Shown here: positions 12,001 to 22,295 of the stretch, piece after piece | Position numbering within the stretch: position 1 is the first letter of the stretch | Layout: the number at the start of each line of letters is the position of its first letter | Source: Ciona intestinalis | Taxonomy: Eukaryota > Chordata > Ascidiacea > Phlebobranchia > Cionidae | Direction of reading: 5' to 3' | Assembly: GCF_000224145.3 (NCBI RefSeq) | Contig: NC_020168.2 | Span: forward strand, 5,257,294-5,321,293 | DNA: 64,000 nucleotides | Notes under the pieces: model-generated | Told to the model about the DNA's origin: nothing | The model's database searches: none | Seen by the model: only the letters and a program-made list of their open reading frames with translations | Made by a program: the position numbers and the translations under genes

Positions 12001-15000
12001 GCATCATATCCGTACCAATATCCCTGTGTGGAAAACGCGTGAATATAGTACTGTGCGGTAAGGTGTTTGCATTTATACGCTATTTCCTTATCGTAATTTA
12101 ACGTTAGCACATCATGCATATATACTATGTTTTCTCATTGTTTTTTTTTAACAATTAACGACGCTGTTTTACACTTATTAGTACACAGTCGTACAATTCT
12201 GGGTATATCATTTTTTCAATTCAATACTAAACGGGAAGATATAAAAGACAGTGGAACATGGTCACCTTTACCTCAACCCGTCTAGTTGCAAGTACTTCAT
12301 GTATATATCTGTCAATTACTCCGAGTATAAATTTTCACTACTTACGTTTGATACAGGGTTTAGTCCAAATCGTCGCATGTGTTCCTCGCCGATAATAACT
12401 GGTAGGAAATATTTGAAGGTGACGAATTGCTCCGTTGCTGTCAGAATAGCTCTGGTTGTCTAAAGCGAGCAAAAAATCAATTGTTTAGGTTGATTTTGAA
12501 AAATATGATTTGGGGTAAGATGGTACATCACCGGCACCAACGCTCTTGTAAAGCTGTGAGGCTACAATTATATAATTCATTAAATGCTCTTTGTTTACTA
12601 ACAAATGGGAGGAGAAAAAACTATGTTCCATCTTACCCCCACTCTACAATACGAAACTTACATCAAATATTTTCTTTCCGTTCCATGCAGGGTTAATAGT
12701 ATGGAGATGGTTTGCTATTTGGTTATGCTTTCTTAAGATGATTGTGTGTACTGATGCAAGGCCCGTATTTTCGTTCACTCGCTTGTCGCCTGTATAAAAC
12801 GTTGGTTTCTTATTGGGACAAAATATGTCCCAACACAGTAGTCTTAAAAGTTGTTTAAATTATCAGCCATAACCAGAATATTTAAAAAATAATCCCCCAC
12901 AAAACTACACATTTGTTAACTCGTAAAAGCGCAAAAGATGTATGAAGCAGAACACCTGTGTGAAAACGACGTTGCCCACCACGCGAGGATAAATCATTTC
13001 ATTTAATAATATATATAAGGTACTGACCGGCAACGAAACAAGGAATATTAGTTGGTTTATGAAGATTCCTTGGACAAGACATGCCCGAGCTCACCATCGA
13101 GTCAACTTCGCTCTGGAGAGGCAGTGTTTTCTCAGTGCCGTGGTAATGCATTCTCTGTACTTTCAATTCTCCTATATCTATATAAGCAAAAGAAATCAAG
13201 GTACATGTATTAGTATTTTGTTACTTCTGCTATACCAGATTTAACGTAAAATATTGTTTTCGACTTATCTGGTATGAACACATTGTTTCGTCTGCCATTT
13301 GTATATGGTAGGGTGGGAGGAAATGTGACACCGTTTTATTTCTCGTCCCGTTTAGTAGTAAACAAAGAATTATAAAACGGTTTTCTTGAGACTCCCATAT
13401 ACCGTGGTTAGTGGTTTAAAACAAGATCGGGATATTTGGATATTATGTGCTAAAGGTGTCCCGTCTTCCCCCACCCTATACTATATGTTTATAAGCCAAC
13501 CATACTTGATTCTGGGTCCAGCAATGCGTCCAAATGCTCTTGAGTGTTCCCATATATTGTACCAAGATCTATAAATCCACTGATAGCATTCATCTGCTGC
13601 CTTACTTCGGTATCACCTTTAAAATCAACATTTAACCAACAATTTCTTTTTTTACGAAAAACCACTTACAGTTGCTGCCAGCTGTATCAGGTACAGGCTG
13701 TGAACGCTTGAAGGAAAAACAAGTTTTATTTTCCGTCCGTCGTTGTATGTCGTCCACCGGTATAGGAATGTTCATGCATTCTTGTGATGGATTACTGCAG
13801 CTACACTGTACGGGTGTCCCGTCGTAGTCTGTTGGATAAAACATATGGTGTTGTAGTGTCTGGCATATACCAAATTTAGAGAAGTTGGCACACAATAAAT
13901 GCGACATAGTGCTCACAAATTGTGGTATACTTTATATATAGTAGGGTGGGGAAGAAGGGACATCTTTTCAATCGGTTATTTCGTCCCATTTTTTTATTTA
14001 TTAAAATAGAAGCAATCACGTGATTTACATTCTAAGTTCTTACTTTTTTCAGTGTTTGGCGTCTTTGAAATATCATGTACAATATATTGTCCCCACCATG
14101 GTACAAGATGGGAGAGACTTGGTGATTGTTGCGTCACAGATGACGTCATCGTGGTTGAAATGACTCTCGGCGAAGGAAGGCTACCACCAAAGCCCCGTGG
14201 AAGTCCTAAATAGGTAATAACACAAAAATATTAAAATCTATATATGCAATGTGTATGTTGCTAAAATATACTTATTTGTTAGGGTGAGGTAAGATGGCCC
14301 GCATTTTATTTTATTTTATCGTCACATTTGGTAGTAAAACAAGGAATATTTACAGAATTATGTATCTGCATTGTCGTAGTTTTAAGATATAACGATGAGT
14401 TCTTAAAACACGATTAAGAAATATGGGATGTTATGTGGCTAACGGCATCCATTACACATGACGTGTACCTGCTGTAACTATTAAAGTTTGTAGTCTATTG
14501 ATACCACCATTAAAATTAAGTGATTCTATTACCTATTTTGTTAGCGTATTTTGCTGGTAGCAGTCTCTTGTGTGACCTTTTCGCTCTTCCCCTGTTCTTG
14601 TCAATTCTGTTGTTGCAGGTCCCATCCACTGTTACGAACCTTTACAACAAGACATATTTATTGTTTATCAATAAGGCAGACTTATATTTTTAATAAAATG
14701 CCCACAAGCCTTTTTGTCGGTATTTCGCCAATTTCCCCTATGTTTTGTAATGTTCTATTTCAATAGATCAAGGAAATAATAAAGTGGGGTAAAATGGGAC
14801 AAGTTTTCATTCTCATTTCTTTTCCTCATAACCGGACTTTTACGACTCTAAAATAGCGTTGTTAATTGTTTAAAACACGATCAGGAAATATGAGATTTAA
14901 ATACTAACGATATCCCATCTTACCTCGCACTATATTTTAATTGAGCTAGCAACGACTAAAATATGTTATTTAAAGTATTCAAAAAATAGTTGGGCCTCCA

Positions 15001-15463
15001 TAGTTTTGTTAAAAACCTGTGATTCTGAACAGTGGGGCAAGATGGTTGATGGAAACAAGTTGATGTATCTGGTGGGACAGTGGGTCTAATATCTGATGAA
15101 GTTGGTACCACGGGAGTTAATCTTCTTCGAGAGATGACTGTCTTTATCGAATCGTCTGGAACATATGAAGTTTAAAGTGAGAAAAAATGTATAAATTCAG
15201 CGCTATCAAACATTGTCCATCAAAGAAACGCTAATACATATAAGTCATGATAAAAGTAAAATATATGCATATAAACGTTGAATTTTAAGGTATATAAATG
15301 TGTACATGCCCCGCCACGTGAGAATAAAAAATTGCATTTCTTCTCTGTTTGCATTGGGCACTTAAATAAAACATTAGTACATTCACTGTAGAATCTTACC
15401 TGTACCCAAAACGAAACACAACTTTACACTTAACAGGATGAATACCACGCAAGTTGTTCTCAT
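6067..15463 (-). CDS. Secreted animal haem peroxidase with C-terminal WxxW (mucin/CILP-type) domains, paralogue A, about 950 aa
   Basis: Predicted to oxidise substrates with H2O2 outside the cell. Exons 5'->3': 15463-15400, 15155-15017, 14639-14533, 14205-14044, 13828-13670, 13616-13506, 13171-13028, 12789-12662, 12459-12346, 12023-11863, 11238-11099, 10791-10623, 10276-10107, 9592-9374, 9181-8960, 8704-8577, 8205-8073, 7769-7667, 7327-7164, 6646-6617, 6209-6177, 6119-6067; 2853 nt in frame. Signal peptide (MRTTCVVFILLSVKLCFVLG), then DGTCNN, WWGQYIVHD with distal His about 147, RVNEN with catalytic Arg about 299 and Glu about 302, FRFGHSQ with proximal His about 403, and NIQRGRDHG. Two WxxW modules start near residues 739 (WTDW) and 828 (WTEW), each ending in a CxDYEVRYxC-type motif. 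The Asp before the distal His in myeloperoxidase is Val. The last three tiny Thr/Ser-rich exons are the weakest part. Head-to-head with its paralogue. Confidence 0.88.
6248..6392 (-). mobile_element. MITE-like TIR element, internally shortened
   Basis: Left end TGGTGGGGAAGACGGGACAC, right end GGTGTCCCATCTTTCCCCAC. Only about 145 bp, so an interior part is missing. Confidence 0.7.
6429..6552 (-). mobile_element. MITE-like TIR element (TAAGATGG subfamily), shortened
   Basis: Starts TGTGGGGTAAGATGGATGCC and ends ACCATCTTATCCCAACC. Close neighbour of the copy at 6248-6392. Confidence 0.6.
6815..6935 (+). mobile_element. SINE tail fragment
   Basis: Contains CAAAGTTACATAAGTA, GAAACAGAACATCCATGTTA, TAACGACTACCGTTGCCCCG and AATAAATAGG. 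This matches the conserved 3' part of the SINE family. Confidence 0.6.
6940..7131 (+). mobile_element. MITE-like TIR element (family 1)
   Basis: Left end TATAGGGTGATGGGGTAAGA, right end GTGTCCCGTCTCCCCCCAAC. The interior has the ATAGACCGTTGTTAATTGTT block. Lies in a peroxidase A intron. Confidence 0.7.
7422..7605 (+). mobile_element. MITE-like TIR element (TAAAATGG subfamily)
   Basis: Starts GTAGATTGGGGTAAAATGGT and ends TATCCTATCCTTCCCACAGT. Intronic in peroxidase A, beside exon 7667-7769. Confidence 0.55.
8390..8520 (+). mobile_element. SINE tail fragment
   Basis: Carries AAAGTTACATACG, CACGAGGTGTATCAAACGGA, TAACGACTGCCGTTAGCCCC and GATAAATTACATTTATTCAA, the signature 3' half of the SINE. 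Confidence 0.7.
8741..8932 (-). mobile_element. MITE-like TIR element (TAAGATGG subfamily)
   Basis: Starts AGTACTGTGGGATAAGATGG and ends GACCCTTCTTACCCTAACC. Intronic in peroxidase A. Confidence 0.65.
9636..9816 (+). repeat. 49-bp tandem repeat, about 3.7 units, built from a MITE end
   Basis: Units start with TAGGT at 9636, 9685, 9734 and 9783, giving an exact 49-bp period. Each unit reads TAGGTYGGGGTAAAATGGTA, then CGTGTTTTTAATACTTTTCC, then TACCTAAAA. Units differ by one or two bases. The unit is the left terminus of the TAAAATGG MITE subfamily, and the last unit runs into a full element body ending near 9955. Confidence 0.9.
9817..9955 (+). mobile_element. Body of the MITE-like element after the tandem termini
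   Basis: Contains CGTCTTGATTTGTAATAAAC, AAATATCGTTGTTAATTTTA and AACTCGATCAGGTATATGGG in the usual order, then a weak right end near TTTCACAGTACTGTA. Confidence 0.55.
10345..10450 (-). mobile_element. SINE tail fragment, reverse
   Basis: Reverse-strand match to the SINE 3' half: TAACTCGTAAGCGGGCATGG and ATGTCGTTTTTCGGCC, beside peroxidase A exon 10107-10276. Confidence 0.55.
11294..11459 (-). mobile_element. MITE-like TIR element (TAAGATGG subfamily)
   Basis: Starts AGTACTGTGGGGCAAGATGG and ends GTCTCATTTTATCCCACCCT. Intronic in peroxidase A. Confidence 0.65.
12045..12280 (-). mobile_element. Decayed MITE-like element
   Basis: Starts AGTACTGTGCGGTAAGGTG. The interior TTTTTTTTAACAATTAACGA is recognisable, and the end GTCACCTTTACCTCAACCC is weak. 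Confidence 0.4.
12507..12648 (-). mobile_element. MITE-like TIR element (TAAGATGG subfamily), shortened
   Basis: Starts GATTTGGGGTAAGATGGTAC and ends TTCCATCTTACCCCCACTCT. It lies directly beside peroxidase A exon 12662-12789, almost touching its donor site. Confidence 0.65.
12915..13012 (+). mobile_element. SINE tail fragment
   Basis: Shows TTGTTAACTCGTAAAAGCGC, AGATGTATGAAGCAGAACAC and CCACCACGCGAGGATAAATC, the SINE 3' half. Confidence 0.6.
13302..13485 (+). mobile_element. MITE-like TIR element (family 1)
   Basis: Left end GGTAGGGTGGGAGGAAATGT, right end GTCCCGTCTTCCCCCACCCT. Abuts peroxidase A exon 13506-13616. Confidence 0.75.
13936..14000 (+). mobile_element. Truncated MITE-like element, left end only
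   Basis: GTAGGGTGGGGAAGAAGGGA is followed by TTTTCAATCGGTTATTTCGT, then similarity stops in a T/A-rich run. Confidence 0.6.
14278..14450 (+). mobile_element. MITE-like TIR element (TAAGATGG subfamily), decayed right end
   Basis: Starts TTAGGGTGAGGTAAGATGGC. The interior GTAGTTTTAAGATATAACGA and AAACACGATTAAGAAATATG match other copies. Confidence 0.5.
14781..14934 (+). mobile_element. MITE-like TIR element (TAAAATGG subfamily)
   Basis: Starts AAAGTGGGGTAAAATGGGAC and ends ATATCCCATCTTACCTCGCA. Intronic in peroxidase A. Confidence 0.65.
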
Positions 15464-15503
15464 TGTTTACTAAAAGTTTTACCTAAAAAATAACAATTTG
15501 TAC

Positions 15504-15735
15504 GGCGCCGTAGCACAGTGGTTAGCACGCTTAGCCTAGAAGGCACGGGTTCGAGGCTTGGGGGTGCTACCATTTGAGAAGATATCGCAGAAATCCTCCC
15601 AAGAATAATTAACGACAAATGCTGTACTCGTAATTAAGTGGGCACGAAGTGAACTTTTTTAAAACACCTGTGTTATAACGAACGACGTTGCCTCCCCCAC
15701 GCGGCGATAAATAATAAGTTACATATAATCAACCA
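15504..15735 (+). mobile_element. Full-length tRNA-headed SINE
   Basis: The head carries RNA polymerase III promoter boxes: GTAGCACAGTGGTTAGCACG (box A region) and GGGTTCGAGGC (box B). The body continues to GGGCACGAAGTGAACTTTTT, AACACCTGTGTTATAACGAA, CCCACGCGGCGATAAATAAT and an AAGTTACATATAATCAACC tail. It does not fold as a clean tRNA because the acceptor arms do not pair, so it is a SINE and not a tRNA gene. It starts 40 bp upstream of the peroxidase A start codon. A composite SINE named Cics-1 is known from Ciona; assignment to it is from memory. Confidence 0.85.
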
Positions 15736-17600
15736 CTTTTTCAAGTTTTACATTCCAGATTTCACATTTGGTTTTCCCCGAACGCTAATTCTTAAGTATG
15801 AAATACCGCGCTCGTTTACATTGTCTTTTATTGAGATACTCCCTGTAATTAGAGATAAATATTATGCCGACCACATTCAATTAAACTTATCTAGAAACAC
15901 GGTTTTAATTGAAATAACGAATAAACATTATGCCTGTACAATCTGACCGACGCCGACGTGTAATTAGGGACGAAATTGCTTGGACTTAACGGAAAGCGGT
16001 AACTGCGGCTATTATGTAATGGATTTAAGAAACGTCTGGCGATAGAGCTACAGAAATTAGGCGTGACGTCACGGTAATTGTAAGTTTCTTTTCTGAGAGA
16101 TGGTAATGTAAAAGTAACTTTGTGTCTCAGTGAAACATACGTGCCGACGTTACGTCAAAGTTTTAATTTGACTTTTCCTTGCAATATTAGTCTAATATGA
16201 CGTCATGAAGTTATATTCAAAAATTAACCGAGGAAAAATTTCCCGACGTATAGCTTATACACTCGCGGCAATCGGTTAATGCTAAAACTGCTGGCATGAA
16301 ATGTCAACGGCTCGGTTAGCATTTGCCTGCATTCAGAAATTTGCATGTTATAATTTTGACGCAATTAATGGTGTTGGTATAGTAGGTGGGGAAGACGGGA
16401 CACATTTAGCACATATTGTCCAAATATCCTGTTCTTGTTTTAAACAACCAACAACAGTCTATGGAAGTCGTAGGATACAGTTTTATATTTCTTCGAATGT
16501 TCTTTGTTTACTAACAAATGGGCCAAGAAAATAGAATGAAAAAGTGTTCTATCTTTCCCCACCCTACTATATTAAATACACAATAAAGTTTGAATTTTAA
16601 GACAGTGGTCTTTTTAATATGTTATAGAAATATTGTGCCTGCTTAAACAGCTGTATATGATATTATGACCATATACAATCTTAAATGTAAATCCCCCATT
16701 TTAAAACGTGATTAATACAACATTCTTTGTATTAAAATAGTTCCGTCTGTTACTTCCTTAATCACGTAAGGACAGAATGACAGATTGGGTACCAAAATAG
16801 TTTATTCCAACCCGTTTTGTATGTATTATGGGTTTGTTTGCGGATTTGGTGCTGATGTTGCAATTGGATGAACACGCTGCAGCTGTATGCTACTCTTAAC
16901 TATTTCGTGTTGCGGTGTTTTGTGTTGTACAAGTATTTCGTGTTGCGGTGTTTTGGCGTATTATTAGAAAGGGATTTTTTGATGACTAAATTAAACTGAT
17001 TTGAAATTACCGGAGGCAAATGTACGCTGCTGCTCCGAGATCGGCACACGAAAACGTCGGAGATTAAATTTAGAGTGCTTTTCTGCAAATTTATTTGATT
17101 TGCGCACAGTATTTCCGATTTTTGGTGTGTTAAGCGAATATATTTAAAAAAATATTCATTTTTTATTATCAATCGGTTGTATTTAAAGAAATATGTCAGT
17201 ATACCCATTATTGGAAGACGCAAAATGCGTGTATGGTGTTCTGACGTTTAGCGGAAAGTCCATACTTGTTATGGTTAATTACTCGAAACCACGCTAACAG
17301 CACGATCCGTCTATGTCGGGTTCACTTATTACATAAACACGTCATACGTCCCATATTTTCAAATGTCGTTTCGTTCGCACTGATTCGTCGTACCATGTAT
17401 GTTACATTCTCGTGAACAATTAAATTCTAAAGTCCGCCCTGCCGCTTTCGACGACAGATAATTAAACGGCCAATTAGCCGAGATTTTCAATTCGTGACAT
17501 TAGTATAAGAAGAACTGTTAAACGTCTCTTTTTCTTCGCAACAAAAACTTTCTTGTGAAGGCATTTTTGAGCTAAGTGACGTCATCACATAGCCAACAAA
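15736..17600. promoter_or_regulatory. Shared intergenic region of the head-to-head peroxidase genes
   Basis: No coding sequence supported. It holds three perfect palindromic TGACGTCA sites (16064-16071, 16198-16205, 17577-17584), an additional TTACGTCAAAG near 16150, one MITE-like copy at 16379-16572 and a short direct repeat (TATTTCGTGTTGCGGTGTTT at 16901 and 16934). It could serve both genes as a common control region; that is inference. Confidence 0.5.
16379..16572 (-). mobile_element. MITE-like TIR element (family 1), reverse
   Basis: Left end ATAGTAGGTGGGGAAGACGG, right end TATCTTTCCCCACCCTACTA. It is the only clear copy in the peroxidase intergenic region. Confidence 0.75.
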
Positions 17601-17607
17601 TATAAAG
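17577..17607 (+). promoter_or_regulatory. Core promoter of peroxidase B: CRE plus TATA box
   Basis: A perfect TGACGTCA palindrome at 17577-17584 is followed 16 bp later by TATAAAG at 17601-17607. The start codon is at 17881, leaving a 5' leader of about 245 bp if transcription begins about 30 bp after the TATA box. This is a typical TATA-dependent layout, but no start site is demonstrated. Confidence 0.5.
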
Positions 17608-17880
17608 GCGCCGTGGTTTCTGATTCATCAAACTAGATCGAATCTCGTTTAGCGCCTGGTTGTACCAGTATACCATAGACAGAGTAACAATACTGCGGTA
17701 TTTGTAGTATGCAAAATTTAAATAATATAGGCATAGAATTCTGGAATATTAAGACTTAACATAAAATATTGCCTAAGTTGTTTTTTTATACCAAAATAAT
17801 AAAGTTGAAGCGTGACATTTTTAGACTTTACAGAAATAATCGCCATATTTTTCGCAGCATTTAATTTGCAAATTAGGAAA

Positions 17881-20800
17881 ATGATTTTACATTCGTTGCA
17901 GTTAACTCCGTTTCTTTTGCTGCTTGCTGCAACTTCTCTTCATGCAGACAGTAAGTTTTTTAACACTATATAATATCAGTAAATATAAAGACGAGTGGGG
18001 AATACGGGACACTTTTAACACATAAATTCAAAAATCCGGACGTGTTTTAAATAATTAACAAATAGGACGACTAAATAGAATGAAAAGGTGTCTCGTCTTA
18101 TCTCACCCTATTATAATTATATTACCCCATGTGCTTCCTATTTACTTAGAATGCAAGATGTTATAGTTAATCAAGAGATAAATATAATTAGACAAAAAGA
18201 GAACTGTGTATAATGTGTATGCGGTTTGCACATATTATCTCATATTTCGTTTACTTCGTAATAACGCCCAAAACTTTTACCGTATGTTAAAGACACTAAC
18301 AAAAATTGCTCACAGGTGTTTCTGTTTCAAGTCGATTTGATTTCAATTTCGATGATGCCAACGTCGCTGCAGTGTTGCCAGCTGCAGTGCTGCCAGCTGC
18401 CAGTATTGACGGTAGATCACTTGCCGCAGGACCAGCACCGACCTTGCAACCACCATTCGAACCATGTTCGCCAAAACCAATATGCCCCAACACACCACGG
18501 ACCGGGTAAGTAAATAGTAAGCATAGCAGCAGTTTGTGGCATACGTGTGATTATGTAAAAAAATCGCGGAAACCAAAATTTAAGGTGTGTGAAACAATAC
18601 CCGTGTTATACCGACCGTCGTCCCCCTGCAACGCAAGGATAAACCCAGGACAGTGCAAGTGCTATAGTGAGCATAAGATATTAAAGCGCAGCGACATAAA
18701 TAGAATTACCTGTAAAAAAATACAAAAGTATAATCACCCACAAAGTTGCATATGTGATACGCTGGCACGAGGTGTATGAAACTGAACGGCCGTGTTATAT
18801 AGTCTGGCTTCCCCGCCACGCGAAGATAAAACAAATTACATTGATTAATACCTCATATTTTAGACGGGTAACCACAATGATCATTTTGTGGTTTATATTT
18901 TTTGAAATAAATGTTACTTGCTTGCTGGTCTTTCAGATTAAATATCGAACGTTCGTGTAAAAATATTAAATCGAACTATTTTCATTTTTTAGGTCAAAAA
19001 TTTGCAAAGCCAAAAGCATAGTTTATTTTAAAAAATATTTTACGATTGGAAAATTTCCCAAATTAAAAGGAAATTTGCTCGGATTTCTCTTAATACAAAA
19101 GTTTTATAACAGCCTTTGTCTTTCTGAAATACCGGCTTATCACAAACGTGCTGACTCGTGGATAATAGCAATAAATATAGACGTATATTTACGTTCAAAT
19201 CTCCACAGCCCACGTAATTGGCTGATTGCGTAACACATGACCTCGATTTTGAAGAGTTTCCCAGCAAATTATATTTTCTAATCAACCAATTAAACAATTA
19301 TACGCAATCACTTCGAACTTTCCAAACATTCAACAACAAAAGGCCACAAACGTGATTCAGTTTCAATGTGTTTGTTTATCACTATATGAAACCTGAATAT
19401 GGGTTTGTGTGTACTTGTTATCTTTATGCGGCAACTTTTAATGCTAAGGTATAGCATATACTTCACACATAATACTGTGGAGTATAAGATGCCGGAATAC
19501 CGTTACCGCACAATATCCAAAGTTGGTATAATCGTGTTTTTTAAAATTTGTAACGCTTTAATGGAGTAAGCATGCAGTTATAGAATTCTGTATTTTTTCT
19601 GTTTATTTTTCCAAATAGGACAATTAAAGAAAACGAAAATATGGTCATTCGTACTCCAACTATCTATTGTTCATTCAATTACAACTATTTCATCGTATAT
19701 ACCAAGTCTATGTATAGTTATGTATGGCCTTTACTAAAAATTGGGGCCTAAGATAAATAAACGCATTTTATAATTCAAGTTTATAATATTTGACACGTTA
19801 TAATATTCTATTAATTCTTAGATATGCTCCCGATGGAAGCTGTAACAATCTGGTAGATGGCGGTAGAGGGTCAGTAAACCGACCTTACCGAAGACTTATC
19901 TCACCCGCGTATTCTGATGGAAGAAGTAAGTATTTATTTTACACATTTTCCGAACCAACTTGAGAAAAACATTTATTAAAAATCTGTAACTTCTTTTAAG
20001 TCGGCGTGTTTGAGGCTTTTATACCATTGTGGGTGTATGTGTCCTTTTAACCGCACAAGACATATACCTTTTAACCGCACAAGACATAACCGCACAAGAC
20101 TCAACACGACCCATGGATTGCCCAAATTGTCGGTCATACATTTAAATAAGTCCCCCCAAAAAAAATAACTTACAAAAATACAACATTTGTAACTCGTAAA
20201 CTGGCCCGAGGTTTATAAAACAGAGCACCGTGTTATAACTTATAAAAAATTTTACCGCTCCGCCAGGATAAACAAGTTACAATCTTTCATTCATCAGCTT
20301 TTTATATTTAAATTTAACAGATTCGCCAAGAAGAGCGACAAACGGCAACGAGCTTCCATCCCCACGACTTATCTCAACTTCCATGGCTGGTTCCATGGCC
20401 AGTTCGACAACGGCCAGCAGCATCATGCCGTTTTGGGGCCAATATATTGTCCACGATATTGCTAACACCCCGTCCACAACACGTGAGTATAAATCGTGTT
20501 ATAAGAAAATATAAAGACCGATAAAATAAACAAGTTTCACCGTCGCAACCAATTTTTAGAGTTGTATACAAAGTTTGAATTGTTATAAAAGAGCTTTAAT
20601 TTTTATTCTACCACACTTTATATGCCACCGGTGTGACGTTTGGGTGTCTTAATCCACAATTAAGTACAGCTAACTAAAGATACCAGAACGCCATATCAGT
20701 TTTAAACGCATATTATAAATTATGGGGACCCTTTTGTTAAAAAAAGTTAATTTTACAACCAACGTTTCGTCTGCCATTTAACCCAACGTTTCATCTGCCA

Positions 20801-22223
20801 TCCAGTAAGACAACTACAGAATGTACCATGTTTAAATCGTTTACATTCGTAACTACATATAGGTAAAAATAAAGGCATCATAACACTATGTAAGTTTTTA
20901 ACATATGCTATGATTTATAGGAACACCCGGTGTTAACTGCCGATGTGACCGCCCTGACAGAGATTGCATTAATATTCAAATCCCTCGAAACGATGTTCAG
21001 TTCACACAAGATAGAAGACAATGTCTGCCAGTTGTTCGATCCCAGCCTGTTCAAGATGCTCACTGTAAGAAACTTATAACATTATTGTTGACACATATAT
21101 ATAATAAAGTGGGTAATATCGTTTTCACATAGAAACAATGTCCTTTTACGTTATAGTATAATTATTATTTACATATGTTGTTCGAATAGTTAAATAACTC
21201 CTCGTGTGTTTTAATACATATTTTTAAATTGTTGTTAATTAATATAGGTAGACTAATACTAATTCATGGTATCATTCAAACAACGTCATATATTTTGATC
21301 TTTAAAATATTGAGCAATATGAGCTTAAGTGTCCCGTCTTCCCCCACTCTGCTATACTAAGCGGGCACGAGATGTATGAGAATGAACACCCATATTATAC
21401 AACACTTATCGTTTCTTCGACACTTGGGTATAAACAAAATGTAATTTATTTACTAATGTATCTCCGTTTTTCTGTAGGCAACCCCGATATTCGGCAGCAA
21501 AAGAACGAAATTACTTCTTACCTGGATGCCGGTAACGTGTATGGAAACAGTCAAAGAGAATTCAACGACCTAATCAACCAAAACTCACGTATGTAGTCTA
21601 CTTTTAAACATACATAATATAAAGCGCGTGATTTAACGACTTCGTCATTTTGATGTTGATTCTTTCGTTTTTTAAATAACATGATCTTAGCCATCGTTTT
21701 CGAAAAAATAAATAAAAAATATATGTTATAATCTTTATTAAAGAATGTATATAGTATACTGTTGGGTAAGATATAGGACACCTTTGGCACATATAATATA
21801 CAAATATCCTGACCGTGTTTTAAACAATTAACGATACTCTATGGGAGTTGTAAGGATATGGTTTTATAATTGTTTAAATAGTATAAGAGAAAATAGAGTG
21901 AAAAAGTGTCTCATCTTACCCCAACCTATACCACACATAAGACATCAATAGGGCTAACTGTACTACATTTTTACAGCGGCTGGCGAACTTAAAATTGGAG
22001 TGCTTGGCCCACACGGTTCTGCTCCTGCTAACGCGCCAACTTTACCATTAACTACACAAACCGGTCCCCAACTCGGTAACAAGATGGTGTGTCCTCGTGG
22101 TCTTCATAAACCACGACATGCGCCTTGCTTTGCCGCAGGTAAGTGTTTAATGTTTCTGTGTGTTTGCTACATCTTTAATGTTGGTTCTGAACAGGGGCGT
22201 ATATACAAAGGGATATTATTTAA

Positions 22224-22295
<72 letters not shown>

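Noticed and set aside
15030-15060. CAGTGGGGCAAGATGGTTGA inside peroxidase A exon 2 looks like a MITE-like terminus, hinting at an exonised element
   Set aside because: The paralogue B exon aligns across it (C-x-x-x-P-x-C-P pattern), which is explained by shared descent, and no element body follows. Probably coincidence.
15504-15575. Possible tRNA gene (A and B boxes present)
   Set aside because: The acceptor and anticodon arms do not pair and the sequence continues into the SINE body and tail shared by about twenty other copies. It is a SINE head.
16900-17223. 107-codon open frame on the minus strand between the two peroxidase genes
   Set aside because: AT-rich low-complexity composition, no recognisable domain, made partly of a short direct repeat, and no splice or promoter support.
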